Source of the DNA: Ardenticatenaceae bacterium
Lineage (GTDB): Bacteria; Chloroflexota; Anaerolineae; Promineifilales; Promineifilaceae
Length of the DNA: 47,660 nt
Direction of reading: 5' to 3'
Assembly: GCA_020634495.1 (NCBI GenBank)
Contig: JACKBR010000038.1
Coordinates: 1 to 47,660, forward strand
A program made the translations under genes and the position numbers. Numbering within the stretch: the first letter of the stretch is position 1; each line of letters starts with the position of its first letter. This document shows, piece after piece, positions 1 through 8,277 of this stretch. Below the pieces are notes generated by a model. It was not told the origin of the DNA. It ran no database searches and worked only from the letters and a program-made list of their open reading frames with translations.

Positions 1-2
1 CC

Positions 3-749
3 TTGCTGGCCGAGATTTGGGGCCAGGCCTGGTTTGAGCGCGGCTGCTTTTCGGCCCATTTTCAGAACATGGTGGTGGAAGGGGAACAGGTTCGCGCCTT
101 TGTAGAACGCCCCGCGCCTGGGGCCACGCGGCTGCGCGCCTGGGCCGAAAAGGCGGACGGCACTCCAGTGCTGGAGGCCAGCGCCAGCCTTGGCCCGGAT
201 GATGGCGACAGCCTGCTCGATCAGCGGATGGCTAAACTGCGCCCCCCAGGAAAGCTCATTATCCTGGCCGACCTGCACGTGGGCATGAGTGGCGCAGCGG
301 ATGAGCCGGTGCGCATGGCGGCCGACCAGCACATGGGCAACCTGTATCCCTTTTCGCTAAGTCAGAAACTGGCGCGCATCACCGAGAATTCGCCCTGGTA
401 TTCGGATGGCAGCGCCACGCCGTGGGGTCGGGCGATCATTCCGCTAGAAATGGTTAGCGTGCTTGCCTCGTACAGCAGCAGATTGGCTGATTTTCCGGTC
501 AGGCAGCCAGTTGTTGGCCTGTTTGCCGATCAGGAAATTCGCATGATTGACGGGCCGCTGTTTGTCGGGGAGGATTATTTAATCCGCCGCGAAATTGTTG
601 CCCTGTCCGAAAGTCGGCGCACGGAATCTTATTGGGTACGCAGCCGTATTTTTGATGCCAGCGGGGAGATCATCAAGGCAGAGATGCTGCTCAACCATGC
701 CGTTCTCAAACATTCCTATCCTCATTACGAGGCAGAATCTGCGGCCTGA
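3..749 (+). CDS. Partial hotdog-fold (acyl dehydratase/thioesterase-like) protein
   Basis: The reading frame is open at the left edge, so the true start is outside the window and only the last 248 codons are seen. The protein has no signal peptide or membrane segment. Its second half, with the stretch RTESYWVRSRIFD followed by AEMLLNHAVLKHSYP, resembles the terminal strand pair of MaoC/thioesterase-type hotdog domains that handle acyl-CoA substrates. The family call rests on overall pattern only; no catalytic residue is certain. The gene contains no ACGGCCGT octamer, although the terminator just after it does. A strong hairpin with a T tract ends the transcript. It could equally be an uncharacterised conserved protein. 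Confidence 0.5.
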   Translation: MLAEIWGQAWFERGCFSAHFQNMVVEGEQVRAFVERPAPGATRLRAWAEKADGTPVLEASASLGPDDGDSLLDQRMAKLRPPGKLIILADLHVGMSGAADEPVRMAADQHMGNLYPFSLSQKLARITENSPWYSDGSATPWGRAIIPLEMVSVLASYSSRLADFPVRQPVVGLFADQEIRMIDGPLFVGEDYLIRREIVALSESRRTESYWVRSRIFDASGEIIKAEMLLNHAVLKHSYPHYEAESAA

Positions 750-780
750 CGATAAGAATTTATCAGTAAGCGTTGCTATG

Positions 781-831
781 CCCTTTTGAGAAACGGCCGT
801 TTCCCCGCCACACTCAAAAGGGTATTTTTTT
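781..831 (+). terminator. Rho-independent terminator with ACGGCCGT in its loop
   Basis: The arms CCCTTTTGAG (781-790) and CTCAAAAGGG (813-822) pair perfectly over 10 bp and are followed by a run of T. One copy of the genome-abundant octamer ACGGCCGT (793-800) lies in the loop. It closes the upstream partial gene. Confidence 0.85.
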
Positions 832-862
832 ACCACAATTCCAGCTAGAAAATACTTGGGTA

Positions 863-892
863 TTGACAATACTGTGTAACACACAGTATAAT
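863..892 (+). promoter_or_regulatory. padR promoter with palindromic operator; predicted leaderless start
   Basis: TTGACA (863-868) and TATAAT (887-892) are both perfect consensus hexamers, 18 bp apart. The spacer holds a perfect 9-bp inverted repeat, ATACTGTGT (869-877), AAC, ACACAGTAT (881-889), which overlaps the -10 box. PadR proteins usually repress their own promoter, so this is the likely autorepressor operator. Transcription would begin about 7 nt after the -10, that is at or within a base or two of the ATG at 900, giving a leaderless mRNA. Confidence 0.8.
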
Positions 893-899
893 GTGCCGC

Positions 900-1256
900 A
901 TGGCAACAAATACCGACAAAGAAGCCCTTTATGAAAAACATCTGCTAGAGCTGCGGCGCGGTGTGCTCATGCTGGCGGTGTTGAGTCAGTTGCAAGCTGA
1001 ACAGTATGGCTACTCGCTCAAGCAAACGCTCGACGAGCAGGGGATGGAGATCAATGAAGGAACGCTTTACCCTTTGCTGCGTCGCCTGGAAAGCCAGGGA
1101 CTGCTAGAAAGCGACTGGCAGGTGATAGACGACACTCGTCCGCGCCGCTACTACAAAATGAGCCAGCAGGGTGAAATGATTTTTGCCAATCTTACCCAAG
1201 AATGGCAAGCCCTGGTGGTGGTAATGAACGAACTGCTAGGCCTGAAATCGAAATGA
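900..1256 (+). CDS. PadR family transcriptional regulator
   Basis: A 118-residue winged-helix repressor. The N-terminal half carries the PadR hallmark: LELRRGVLMLAVLSQL, then YGYSLKQTL, then NEGTLYPLLRRLESQGLL. In this family the last segment is the recognition helix and wing. A C-terminal helix serves for dimerisation. An upstream ATG at 891 lies inside the -10 box, so the ATG at 900 is chosen. There is no Shine-Dalgarno sequence, which agrees with leaderless initiation. The next gene starts 33 bp downstream and encodes a HAAS-domain membrane protein, the usual genetic partner of PadR. Ligand unknown. Confidence 0.92.
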   Translation: MATNTDKEALYEKHLLELRRGVLMLAVLSQLQAEQYGYSLKQTLDEQGMEINEGTLYPLLRRLESQGLLESDWQVIDDTRPRRYYKMSQQGEMIFANLTQEWQALVVVMNELLGLKSK

Positions 1257-1289
1257 TGCATGTGCAACGCACTTTGCTGGAGGAATTAA

Positions 1290-2267
1290 ATGGACACGAA
1301 TGAAATGATTGACCGCTACGTGAATGAAGTTGGCCAGCATTTACCGCGCAAAACGCGGGCAGATATTGAAATGGAACTACGCTCTTTGCTGTTGGACACA
1401 TTAGAAGAGCAAAGCGACGGCGAGCCAACGCCCAAAATCACGGCCGAATTGCTGCGCGAGTTTGGTCATCCCGAAGCGATTGCGGCCCAATACCGCCCGG
1501 AAGAATCGCTCATTGGCCCTAAGCTGTTTCCCCATTACAAAGTGGGTGTGGTGATTACGGTGAGCATCATTGGTGCCTTCCATTTGTTAGGTTTGGGGTT
1601 TGCCCTGTGGCAAAGTGGCGGGGCAGATTTTGTAGACAAAGCGCTTTCGTTCATTGTTTCTTTTGGCCGGTCGGCAATTATAAATGCCGGAATTGTGACG
1701 TTGGTTTTTGCCCTAATCGAACGGACAGTGGGTGATTCTTTAGAATTGCCAGACCATAAGGCAAAGGGGTGGAATCCTTTTGACCTGCCGCCAGTGAAGG
1801 ACCCGGATCGCATCAATCGGGGTGAGCTGATCGTGGGCATTTTCTTTACGATTGCGTTTTTAGTCTGGCTAAACTTTTTCCCAGACTGGTTGGGAGGCGT
1901 CAAGCTGGGTGAGGAAGGTTCGGGGATTTTTGTGCTGGTCACGGCCGAATTTCTGGCCCTCATTCCCTGGTTTAGCGCTTCCCTTTTGCTGGATGTGGTT
2001 TTGAAAACGGCCGTTCTCATTCAAGGTCGCTGGAATCGGCTGACGCGCTGGCTGGAGGTAGGTGCAACGGGCTTTGGCCTGTACGTAACCTTCCTGGTGT
2101 TTAGCCTGGAACAGATTTCCACGGTGCCGTTTTTTACCACCATGGCCAAGGCTGTCTTAGCCATCGTGTTGATAATAGCGATTTTTGAACTGGCTGGGAA
2201 GTTGTTTAGGTTGCTGTTGGGACGGCCGTTTACCCCCCGCACCTTTATCAAATCCAAACTGGCCTAA
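1290..2267 (+). CDS. HAAS-domain integral membrane protein (PadR partner)
   Basis: 325 residues. The first 75 or so (MIDRYVNEVGQHLPRKTRA, then MELRSLL, then EFGHPEAIAAQYRPEE) match the HAAS/DUF1700-type signalling domain, which in many bacteria is encoded next to PadR. About six hydrophobic helices follow, including segments near residues 85-105, 120-145, 180-200, 215-240, 255-275 and 280-305. The start follows a strong ribosome-binding site (GGAGG). The pair probably forms one operon in which PadR controls a membrane sensor or envelope protein. The exact function is unknown. It contains two ACGGCCGT octamers. Confidence 0.8.
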   Translation: MDTNEMIDRYVNEVGQHLPRKTRADIEMELRSLLLDTLEEQSDGEPTPKITAELLREFGHPEAIAAQYRPEESLIGPKLFPHYKVGVVITVSIIGAFHLLGLGFALWQSGGADFVDKALSFIVSFGRSAIINAGIVTLVFALIERTVGDSLELPDHKAKGWNPFDLPPVKDPDRINRGELIVGIFFTIAFLVWLNFFPDWLGGVKLGEEGSGIFVLVTAEFLALIPWFSASLLLDVVLKTAVLIQGRWNRLTRWLEVGATGFGLYVTFLVFSLEQISTVPFFTTMAKAVLAIVLIIAIFELAGKLFRLLLGRPFTPRTFIKSKLA

Positions 2268-2269
2268 GT

Positions 2270-2362
2270 GTTTGTCGGTTTGTTTCTTAATAAAAATTCA
2301 ACTACAAACCGACAAACCTCGCGGTGTCGCGGAGTTCCGTTTTTAGATTTTATCCGCGACAC
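2270..2362 (+). terminator. Two consecutive hairpins after the padR operon
   Basis: The first hairpin pairs GTTTGTCGGTTTGT (2270-2283) with its perfect 14-bp complement (2304-2317). It starts three bases after the stop codon. The second pairs GTGTCGCGGA (2324-2333) with TCCGCGACAC (2353-2362). No clean T run follows either one, so they may be mRNA-end structures or repeat elements rather than classical terminators. The remaining 160 bp before the next gene hold only its promoter. Confidence 0.55.
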
Positions 2363-2490
2363 ACTTAAAGTTAGTGGAGAACAAAAGGCCCATTAAAAAC
2401 AATCGTCTGTCTAGAAATTTGAGCAGCCGGGGCATAACGAGACTGGCTGCTCCCAGAATAAACACAGTAATGAAAACGGCCGTTTAGCCA

Positions 2491-2518
2491 TTGGCAACGG
2501 CCGTAATTCCTCTACAAT
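2491..2518 (+). promoter_or_regulatory. Promoter of the EamA gene, predicted leaderless
   Basis: TTGGCA (2491-2496) and TACAAT (2513-2518) are 16 bp apart. An ACGGCCGT octamer overlaps the end of the -35 region and the spacer. The -10 box is only 6 nt from the ATG at 2525 and no Shine-Dalgarno sequence exists, so the mRNA is probably leaderless. Confidence 0.5.
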
Positions 2519-2524
2519 TCCCGG

Positions 2525-3475
2525 ATGTCCATCACAACCCACCAAGACAGTACCGCCCAGGGGTACCTGGTTGCCCTGGCCAGTTCGGCCATTTTATCCA
2601 CAACGGCCATTTTCATCCGTTACCTGACAGAAACTTACCACATTCCGCCCTTGCTGCTGGCCTTTTGGCGCAGCTTTTTTGTGGCGCTTACCCTGCTGCT
2701 GGCTTTGCGTTTTCGCCCGGCGCTTTTGCGTTTGCCGCGTCGCCATCTGCCTTACCTGTTTGGCTACGGGCTGCTGTTTGCCGTGTTTAATGGGCTGTGG
2801 ACATTGTCTGTGGCCCTGAACGGGGCGGCGGTAGCCACGGTGTTGGTTTATAGTTCGGCGGCGTTTACGGCCGTTCTAGGCCGCTGGCTGCTCAAGGAAA
2901 CGTTGGGGCTTGCCAAGCTGCTGGCCGTGGCGCTGTGCCTGTTTGGCTGCGTGCTGGTGGCCGAAGCGCTGAACCCGGCCGCCTGGGCGCAAAATCTGAC
3001 GGGCATCCTCACCGGCACGCTGGCGGGCCTGGGCTATGCCATCTACAGCCTGATGGGGCGCTCGGCGGCCCAGCGCGGCCTGAATCCGTGGACAACGCTG
3101 CTGTACGTGTTTGGCTTTGCCACGGCGTTCTTTTTGCTGGCAAATTTGCTGCCGGGCGAGATGGTGTTGGGAACGGCCGTTTCTCCCTCAGACATTTTTT
3201 GGTTTGGCAAAGTCTGGGCGGGCTGGGGGATTGTCATTTTGCTGGCGGCTGGCCCCACCGTGGCTGGCTTTGGTCTGTACAACACCAGTTTAGGGCTGCT
3301 GCCTTCCAGCGTGGCCAACCTGCTGCTGACGACGGAACCTGTGTTTACGGCCGTTTTGGCCTACTTCTTGCTGGGGGAACAGCTTACTGCCTTGCAAATG
3401 GGGGGCAGTCTGCTGATTTTGGGTGGGGTATTCCTGTTGCGCTGGAAAAGCAGACAGGCGCATACAAAAAAATAG
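2525..3475 (+). CDS. EamA/DMT superfamily transporter
   Basis: 316 residues made almost entirely of ten hydrophobic helices arranged as two EamA repeats of about 140 residues each (roughly 10-145 and 155-305). Characteristic pieces are the first helix ILSTTAIFIRYLTE, the FALWRSFF-like start of helix 2 (LAFWRSFFVALTL), the helix ending LVYSSAAFTAVLGRWLLKE, and in the second half GPTVAGFGLYNTSL and TEPVFTAVLAYFLLGE. Family members export or import metabolites or drugs; the substrate cannot be read from sequence. The gene stands alone. It contains three ACGGCCGT copies, two of them read as TAV in repeat-equivalent helices. Confidence 0.9.
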   Translation: MSITTHQDSTAQGYLVALASSAILSTTAIFIRYLTETYHIPPLLLAFWRSFFVALTLLLALRFRPALLRLPRRHLPYLFGYGLLFAVFNGLWTLSVALNGAAVATVLVYSSAAFTAVLGRWLLKETLGLAKLLAVALCLFGCVLVAEALNPAAWAQNLTGILTGTLAGLGYAIYSLMGRSAAQRGLNPWTTLLYVFGFATAFFLLANLLPGEMVLGTAVSPSDIFWFGKVWAGWGIVILLAAGPTVAGFGLYNTSLGLLPSSVANLLLTTEPVFTAVLAYFLLGEQLTALQMGGSLLILGGVFLLRWKSRQAHTKK

Positions 3476-3620
3476 ATTGACAAATTTACTGCCGATCACT
3501 TGGGCGAGTGAAGCAAGCCCGGCCAAAGCGTCTGCTCACCCTCGGCAAACTGGAAAATCAAGGAATAAAAAAAGGCCAGACAATCAGGATGGTTCATTTC
3601 GCCATCTTCAGCCGATTGCC

Positions 3621-4208
3621 TTATCTGCGGCTCAAAAGGCGACGCAGGAAGCCAAAAATGTCATCCAACGCAGAACCGTCTTTATCCTGATCCAAGAGTT
3701 GATTGAGCATTCCCATCATGTTGGGGTTGGCTTGCTGGCTGGCTTGCTGCTGGCTGCCCAACAATGCGGCCAAACCGTTGGCGTTCAGCCCTTGCGACTG
3801 CTGCTGTTGCCCCAGAGCGCCCAGCAGCAACGGCGCGGCAATTTCCAGCAGTTGGCCCATCTGCCCGCTGCTGAGATTGCTGTTTTGGGCCAATCCTTGG
3901 GCCACGGCGGGCTGCTGTCCACCCAAAACATGCCCTAAAATGCCCGCGCCATTGGCCGCCTGCGGATTGTTTAAAAACGCGGGTAAATTGCTCAGAATGG
4001 AACCGTCGTGGTCGTTGGCCAGCGCCTGGTGCAGTGCCTGTGCGCCGTTTGGGTTGGCGCTGTTGTTTGCCAGCGCCGATGTCAACAGCGGTATTGCCAT
4101 GGACAGCGCAGAACCAGTTGAGGATTCATCTGCGCCAATTTGTTGGCTAATTTGGGACAGCCCCCCTTGCCCTAACTGTTGCAGTAGCTGGTCAGACAAT
4201 GTGCTCAT
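3621..4208 (-). CDS. DUF937 domain protein
   Basis: 195 residues from the chosen ATG at 4208; a second ATG is directly upstream at 4211. The AAGGA ribosome-binding site is spaced better for 4208. The sequence is rich in Gln, Ala, Asn and Gly (LSDQLLQQLGQGGLSQISQQ at the N terminus) and shows the DUF937 pattern: repeated short helices ending in LLGALG and MGMLNQLLDQDKDGSALDD, then the closing helix FGFLRRLLSRR. No signal peptide. DUF937 proteins, including YidB, have no firmly known biochemical role. It is separated from the TetR gene by about 110 bp. Confidence 0.85.
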   Translation of the reverse strand: MSTLSDQLLQQLGQGGLSQISQQIGADESSTGSALSMAIPLLTSALANNSANPNGAQALHQALANDHDGSILSNLPAFLNNPQAANGAGILGHVLGGQQPAVAQGLAQNSNLSSGQMGQLLEIAAPLLLGALGQQQQSQGLNANGLAALLGSQQQASQQANPNMMGMLNQLLDQDKDGSALDDIFGFLRRLLSRR

Positions 4209-4318
4209 CATTTTTTCCTTTTGCTGAAGTTTGGGCAATCATAGCGGGAACGGCCGTTTTCCACAATGTTTGGAGACGGGAGGAGAGCCTCTGCCGCTCG
4301 GGCATGTCGATTTGCGAA

Positions 4319-4939
4319 TTAGCTGCCTGCCGGTAAATCGCTTTCGCTTTTCCCCAGCAGGCTCAGGGTGCCCGGCATGGCAATTTGCTGGAAGAAGGCA
4401 TCCATTTCCTCTGGCGTGTAAGGAAAATCCTGCTCGTGCCACCAATGAATCAGCGACCACAGCCCGCCAGAGATGAAGTTTGCCAGGATGGGCATTGGCA
4501 CGGGCGGCGCAGGCCCAACTCCTTGGAGTTGAGCCAACTGCTCTTCCACCTGGGTGTGCAAAATAGCTTTAATCTCTGCCTGAATGACATTTTCCTGGTT
4601 TCGTTTGAAGAGCAGCTGGTGCATTCTTTTGTTTTGTTGTGAATGCCTGAACATGCCAGCGGTGTTGACGGTGGTGGGCGCACCTGTTTGGGCGATTGGG
4701 CGCGGCGTTGCCTGGGCCATGCTCCCCTCATCGCGGGCCAGTTCAGCCACGCCGCGCAGCAGCAAATCATCTTTGTCCTGGTAATGGTTGTAAAAGGTGG
4801 CCCGCCCGACGTTGGCCCGGTCTATTATTTCTTGAATGGTTATTTTCTCATACGGCTTTTCTAGCATGAGCTCAATCAGGGCATTGCGTATGCTTTGCCG
4901 CGTGCGCAGCACCCGGCGGTCTGTTGGGGATGGATTCAT
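4319..4939 (-). CDS. TetR/AcrR family transcriptional regulator
   Basis: 206 residues. The N-terminal HTH is typical: RTRQSIRNALIELMLEKPYE, ITIQEIIDRANVGRATFYNHY, then DKDDLL. The C-terminal two thirds form a helical ligand-binding and dimerisation domain that I cannot assign to a ligand. A Shine-Dalgarno sequence (AGAGGTG) precedes the ATG. It is divergent from the methyltransferase at 5109. The intergenic region carries a perfect 17-bp palindrome (5039-5055), most likely its operator, so it probably represses both itself and the methyltransferase. The C-terminal arrangement resembles TetR members with a DhaS-type tail, but this is weak. Confidence 0.9.
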   Translation of the reverse strand: MNPSPTDRRVLRTRQSIRNALIELMLEKPYEKITIQEIIDRANVGRATFYNHYQDKDDLLLRGVAELARDEGSMAQATPRPIAQTGAPTTVNTAGMFRHSQQNKRMHQLLFKRNQENVIQAEIKAILHTQVEEQLAQLQGVGPAPPVPMPILANFISGGLWSLIHWWHEQDFPYTPEEMDAFFQQIAMPGTLSLLGKSESDLPAGS

Positions 4940-5004
4940 TTTGCGTCACCTCTGAACAGTTTGCTGTTTTTGTTCACTTTTGAACGAAACAACTTCATTG
5001 TCTG

Positions 5005-5055
5005 TTGACTTTCTTTTTTGGCGGAATTACATTCGTTTTTGAACAACTTGTTCAA
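5005..5055 (+). promoter_or_regulatory. Promoter of methyltransferase gene with TetR operator
   Basis: TTGACT (5005-5010) and TACATT (5028-5033) are 17 bp apart on the plus strand. The predicted transcription start lies inside the palindrome TTGAACAA-C-TTGTTCAA (5039-5055), which has 8-bp perfect arms. A related weaker half-site pair, TGTTCA-N4-TGAACG, lies at 4971-4986. A TetR dimer bound at 5039-5055 would block this promoter and the divergent tetR promoter. Confidence 0.6.
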
Positions 5056-5108
5056 TAACAGGAAGTATACCGCAGCATGTGGCTGCTTCCATTGTGTAGG
5101 AGGCTGTT

Positions 5109-5861
5109 ATGGTTCAGCAGTTAAGACGACAATTTTTGCTCCGTGCCCATGATACCAATTTATGGGCCGGTTATTTGCCGCAGCGGCCCGGCTGGTTTTA
5201 TCCGCTGGCTTTGTTGGGAATTGTTTTGGTCATCATTGCCTTTGCCCTGGTTTCTGGTGAGCAATGGGTCATCCGGGTTTTGTTGTTGGCTGGGGCGGTT
5301 TTAATTGGTTGGGTGCTTACGGCCGTTTCCCGGTTTGTGCGTCGGCGTTGGCAGCGTCGTTCCGTTGTGCGCCAGCAAATTTTAGACGCCATCCCCTGGC
5401 GCGGGGATGAGGCGGTTTTGGATGTTGGCTGTGGCAGCGGAATGCTTTTGAATGGAGCAGCGGCTCGTTTAACCAGCGGTAAAGCCCTGGGCATTGACAT
5501 TTGGGCCAAACATGGCGGTGGGGGCAGTTTGGATTTATTGTACAAGCAGGCCAGGGTGGAAAATGTGGCTGATCGAATCAATTTTCAGGAAGCGGATGCC
5601 CGCAACATGCCTTTTGAGGATGCTACTTTTGATGTGGTGCTTTCCAGCTGGGCGCTGCACCACATCAGCCGCAGCAGCCAGGATTTTGGCGACGCCGTAA
5701 GCGAAATGATGCGGGTGCTAAAACCTGGGGGCCGCATAGTGGTTTTAGACATTGCCCACATGATTGAAGTGCTGGCCATGCGCCTGGAAAAAGCTGGCTT
5801 TGCTGTGGAAATTCAGGAGGCTCCCTTTTCCCAGATGATTGTCATCGGGCAAAAGGGGTGA
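5109..5861 (+). CDS. Membrane-anchored class I SAM-dependent methyltransferase
   Basis: 250 residues. Two hydrophobic helices near residues 33-50 and 55-73 anchor the N terminus, followed by a basic stretch (RFVRRRWQRRS). The cytosolic part has the methyltransferase fold: motif I VLDVGCGSGMLL, an acidic residue after strand 2 (GIDIW), the QEADARNMPFED region, and VVLSSWALHHISR as the motif IV area, as in ubiquinone/menaquinone-type (UbiE-like) enzymes. A good ribosome-binding site (AGGAGG) precedes the ATG. The substrate is unknown. It is controlled from a promoter overlapped by a TetR-type palindrome. Confidence 0.88.
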   Translation: MVQQLRRQFLLRAHDTNLWAGYLPQRPGWFYPLALLGIVLVIIAFALVSGEQWVIRVLLLAGAVLIGWVLTAVSRFVRRRWQRRSVVRQQILDAIPWRGDEAVLDVGCGSGMLLNGAAARLTSGKALGIDIWAKHGGGGSLDLLYKQARVENVADRINFQEADARNMPFEDATFDVVLSSWALHHISRSSQDFGDAVSEMMRVLKPGGRIVVLDIAHMIEVLAMRLEKAGFAVEIQEAPFSQMIVIGQKG

Positions 5862-5895
5862 TGGAGAATGGCTGCTTTGCAACAGCCATTCTCCA
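5862..5895. terminator. Hairpin between convergent genes
   Basis: TGGAGAATGGCTG (5862-5874) pairs perfectly with CAGCCATTCTCCA (5883-5895) over 13 bp with an 8-nt loop. It starts one base after the stop of the methyltransferase gene and faces the end of the lipoprotein gene. There is no T run; it may act on both strands. Confidence 0.55.
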
Positions 5896-5910
5896 ATGGG
5901 AAGAGGCAAG

Positions 5911-6825
5911 TTAATTATTCATGGGGAGCACATACGTTTGGTCTGGATAAAAGAGGAAGCCGTTTGCTTCTAAATGGGGGTTGTGAACAACCACAGAATA
6001 TTCGAATGCTTCCAAACTCATTGCCACACCTTGGTCGATGACAAACTGGTGCCAAACATCCTGGCGGCTGCCGGTGAGACCTTTTATCTCCTTATTCCAA
6101 GCAAGACCTTCTGTAAAGCCTGGAAGGATTCTGATCTGGAGATTTGCCGTGGCTAGCACATCCGCGTTGTTGGGAACGGCCGTTTCTTGCGCTGGTGGGT
6201 TTTCATCCTCATGAATTTCAGGCGCAACGATCAAACGCTTTCCATCAAGCGAGAGATTCCCTTTGGCAAAGTTCTCTGGCAGGTCGTCATAGGCATAAGG
6301 TAAAACAACAAGTGTATACTCAAGCTGCTTGTCTGGAATTTGTATAACCCGCAAATCTTCCATGTTTAAGTTTTCAAACCAATGGCCAATGTCGCGGGTG
6401 CCCACAAATCCTGGTGTGGTGGTCATCGTTTGGATAAGCTGGTCATTTGAATAGTAAAATTCGTGAGCTAACGTTAGCTCGTAAGAATTGGGAATGCGTA
6501 ATTCAAAAACGCCATCCATTGGGCCTTGGTTCGAATAGGCGCTGTTCATCATGTGGGAAGTTGTTCGAGCGACTTCTTCTTCGTTCTGGAACAGGACAAC
6601 CACACAATCATTGAGCCAACGGCCGTTTTCGTCTGCAACCTGGCCTGCAAAAACCAGATCAGAAGGCTCTTCTAAGGACTTATCAATTTCCTGGCTAAAT
6701 GCTTCACCAAATCGCAGCGCGCCATCGCGTTGAGCCGGGGAGCAGGCTACCTGGCTGGCCAGCAAAAGCAAACCAAGCAGCAAAACAATAAGAGAAGTGG
6801 CACGATTCTTGATTGAGAGCGACAT
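5911..6825 (-). CDS. Predicted lipoprotein of unknown function
   Basis: 304 residues. The N terminus is a signal peptide: a basic start, the hydrophobic core LIVLLLGLLLLASQVA, then Cys. The region before Cys (QVAC) is only a fair lipobox, so a plain secreted form is possible. The mature part has VFAGQVADENGRWLNDCVVV, like a carboxypeptidase-regulatory or transthyretin-type beta domain, then Tyr/Phe-rich beta segments to the C terminus (FLFYPDQTYVLP). A clear ribosome-binding site (GGAGG) precedes the ATG. It has no operon partner. I do not recognise a named family. Confidence 0.7.
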   Translation of the reverse strand: MSLSIKNRATSLIVLLLGLLLLASQVACSPAQRDGALRFGEAFSQEIDKSLEEPSDLVFAGQVADENGRWLNDCVVVLFQNEEEVARTTSHMMNSAYSNQGPMDGVFELRIPNSYELTLAHEFYYSNDQLIQTMTTTPGFVGTRDIGHWFENLNMEDLRVIQIPDKQLEYTLVVLPYAYDDLPENFAKGNLSLDGKRLIVAPEIHEDENPPAQETAVPNNADVLATANLQIRILPGFTEGLAWNKEIKGLTGSRQDVWHQFVIDQGVAMSLEAFEYSVVVHNPHLEANGFLFYPDQTYVLPMNN

Positions 6826-7339
6826 ACGTTTCCTCCATTTTACGACCTGCTAAATAGCTACAAACTATTCTGGCATCTGTAGTGTAACGGCCGTACGCCA
6901 CAAAAAAATGACACGAATCAAACGCAAGACAAATAAAAAAATAACAGAAATTACGTAATTTTGGAATGCTTGACACGAAATCGAGGATTGATTATGATGA
7001 CCCCGTATTTCTCTCTGCTACCCCAAGTAGCAACAACCAAATACTTTTGTTGGCCCTAGAGTTGTTTGCTGTAGGCTGGTTGGTTGATGAAATTTGTCAT
7101 GCCAAACAGACCTGTCACAGCGCGTAGCTCTTTGAATATTTATACATGGAGGGTGCATGATTTAACGTTCAAACCAGGTATTACCAAATTTGTGTCAGTT
7201 TGAAAAATCCACAAATCTGCCCTTGATGCAGGTTAGCCGCCAGCAAGGAGGAGCTATCATGAGGGGAAAAGCAGGATAGTTTTGCTGGTTGCTTTTGAAA
7301 GCATCAAAGCAGGTACTTCTTACAGGAGAATACTTCACA
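6826..7339 (+). promoter_or_regulatory. Divergent intergenic region with promoter, long leader and tiny upstream ORF
   Basis: A strong plus-strand promoter is visible: TTGACA (6970-6975), a 17-bp spacer, TATGAT (6993-6998). It lies about 340 bp before the next start codon, so the mRNA would have a leader of about 335 nt. Near its end a perfect Shine-Dalgarno (AAGGAGG, 7245-7251) precedes a six-codon ORF, MRGKAG, at 7259-7279. The rest of the leader matches no riboswitch class that I recognise. One ACGGCCGT copy sits near 6890 on the lipoprotein side. Confidence 0.5.
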
Positions 7340-8203
7340 ATGAAAACCAAGTTATTTTTGCTTGTCACCTTGCTCCTTACGGCGATGCTTTTTGCTGTAC
7401 AGGTAGGCCCAACCCACGCTGGCTCTTCAGATTGTTATGCTGTTGGGTCGGGAGGGTTTGCCCCTTTAGGCTCTATCAATTTTGATTACACCTGCGCTGC
7501 TGATCAGACCGTCTATTTTGGCGTTTGTGATTCTGGTGGGGTTCCCAATGATGATTTGTTCGACGTCAAAGCGGATGGCCAGCTTGTCTCTTACAATTAC
7601 TATGTCAATAGCACGCACGAATATACAGTTATGAGCCAGTTCCAGGCATCTGCCGGTACGCATACGGCCGTTGTCAACAGCCTCAATACCACACCCTATC
7701 CCCCCGCCACCTACTCCTACATCGCGTCCTCAGACCCGAATGACGTGCCCACATACCTTTCCGGCGTCTGTGGTGTTGATTGGAAGGGACTTGGCCCAGG
7801 GCCAAACGTCGGTTGCAATACGACCGTCGAACTCTTTACGACCGATACAGCGCCGTCTGCTGGCACGCTGGAATTCCATGTTTTGTTTGGCAATGAAGGC
7901 TCCTTTGGTGACGAAATTCATTATGCAACCATCAATGTCGATGCTGGTGAACAGCTCAACAATGTAGCCATCCCCAATTTGCCCGCCCCACGCTACATGC
8001 GCCTGTGGTGGCAGCCCGCTGGCTCCAGTGATTGGTCGCTGCTAACCACGCAGTATTGGCATGGTGGCGGCAGTCTGGCAGATGAGTTTGGCATTTCCTG
8101 CAATGGCATGTCGCCTAATCCACAACCTTCGTACCACACTTCTTTTGCCAGTGCAGTGCCTGAAAGCGCTGTATGCTTTGACCTTATCAATGGTTGCCAA
8201 TAG
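7340..8203 (+). CDS. Secreted protein of unknown function
   Basis: 287 residues starting at the ATG preceded by AGGAG. An in-frame upstream start at 7289 is rejected because it lacks a ribosome-binding site and would bury the signal peptide. The signal peptide is MKTKLFLLVTLLLTAMLFAV followed by QVGPTHAGS, with cleavage probably after THA. The mature protein has seven or so Cys and many Ser, Thr, Tyr and Pro, and looks like an all-beta extracellular domain with possible disulfides. I recognise no family. A terminator follows the stop. The long leader with a mini-ORF suggests post-transcriptional control. Confidence 0.7.
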   Translation: MKTKLFLLVTLLLTAMLFAVQVGPTHAGSSDCYAVGSGGFAPLGSINFDYTCAADQTVYFGVCDSGGVPNDDLFDVKADGQLVSYNYYVNSTHEYTVMSQFQASAGTHTAVVNSLNTTPYPPATYSYIASSDPNDVPTYLSGVCGVDWKGLGPGPNVGCNTTVELFTTDTAPSAGTLEFHVLFGNEGSFGDEIHYATINVDAGEQLNNVAIPNLPAPRYMRLWWQPAGSSDWSLLTTQYWHGGGSLADEFGISCNGMSPNPQPSYHTSFASAVPESAVCFDLINGCQ

Positions 8204-8245
8204 GCATTCCAAAGCCGTCAACAATTGAATAACTGATTGAAAAGA

Positions 8246-8277
8246 GTAGGGCAAGCCGAATACTTGCCCTACTTTTT
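8246..8277 (+). terminator. Rho-independent terminator
   Basis: GTAGGGCAAG (8246-8255) pairs perfectly with CTTGCCCTAC (8263-8272), followed by TTTTT (8273-8277). It terminates the secreted-protein gene and overlaps the 3' end of the convergent fmdE-like gene. Confidence 0.88.
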
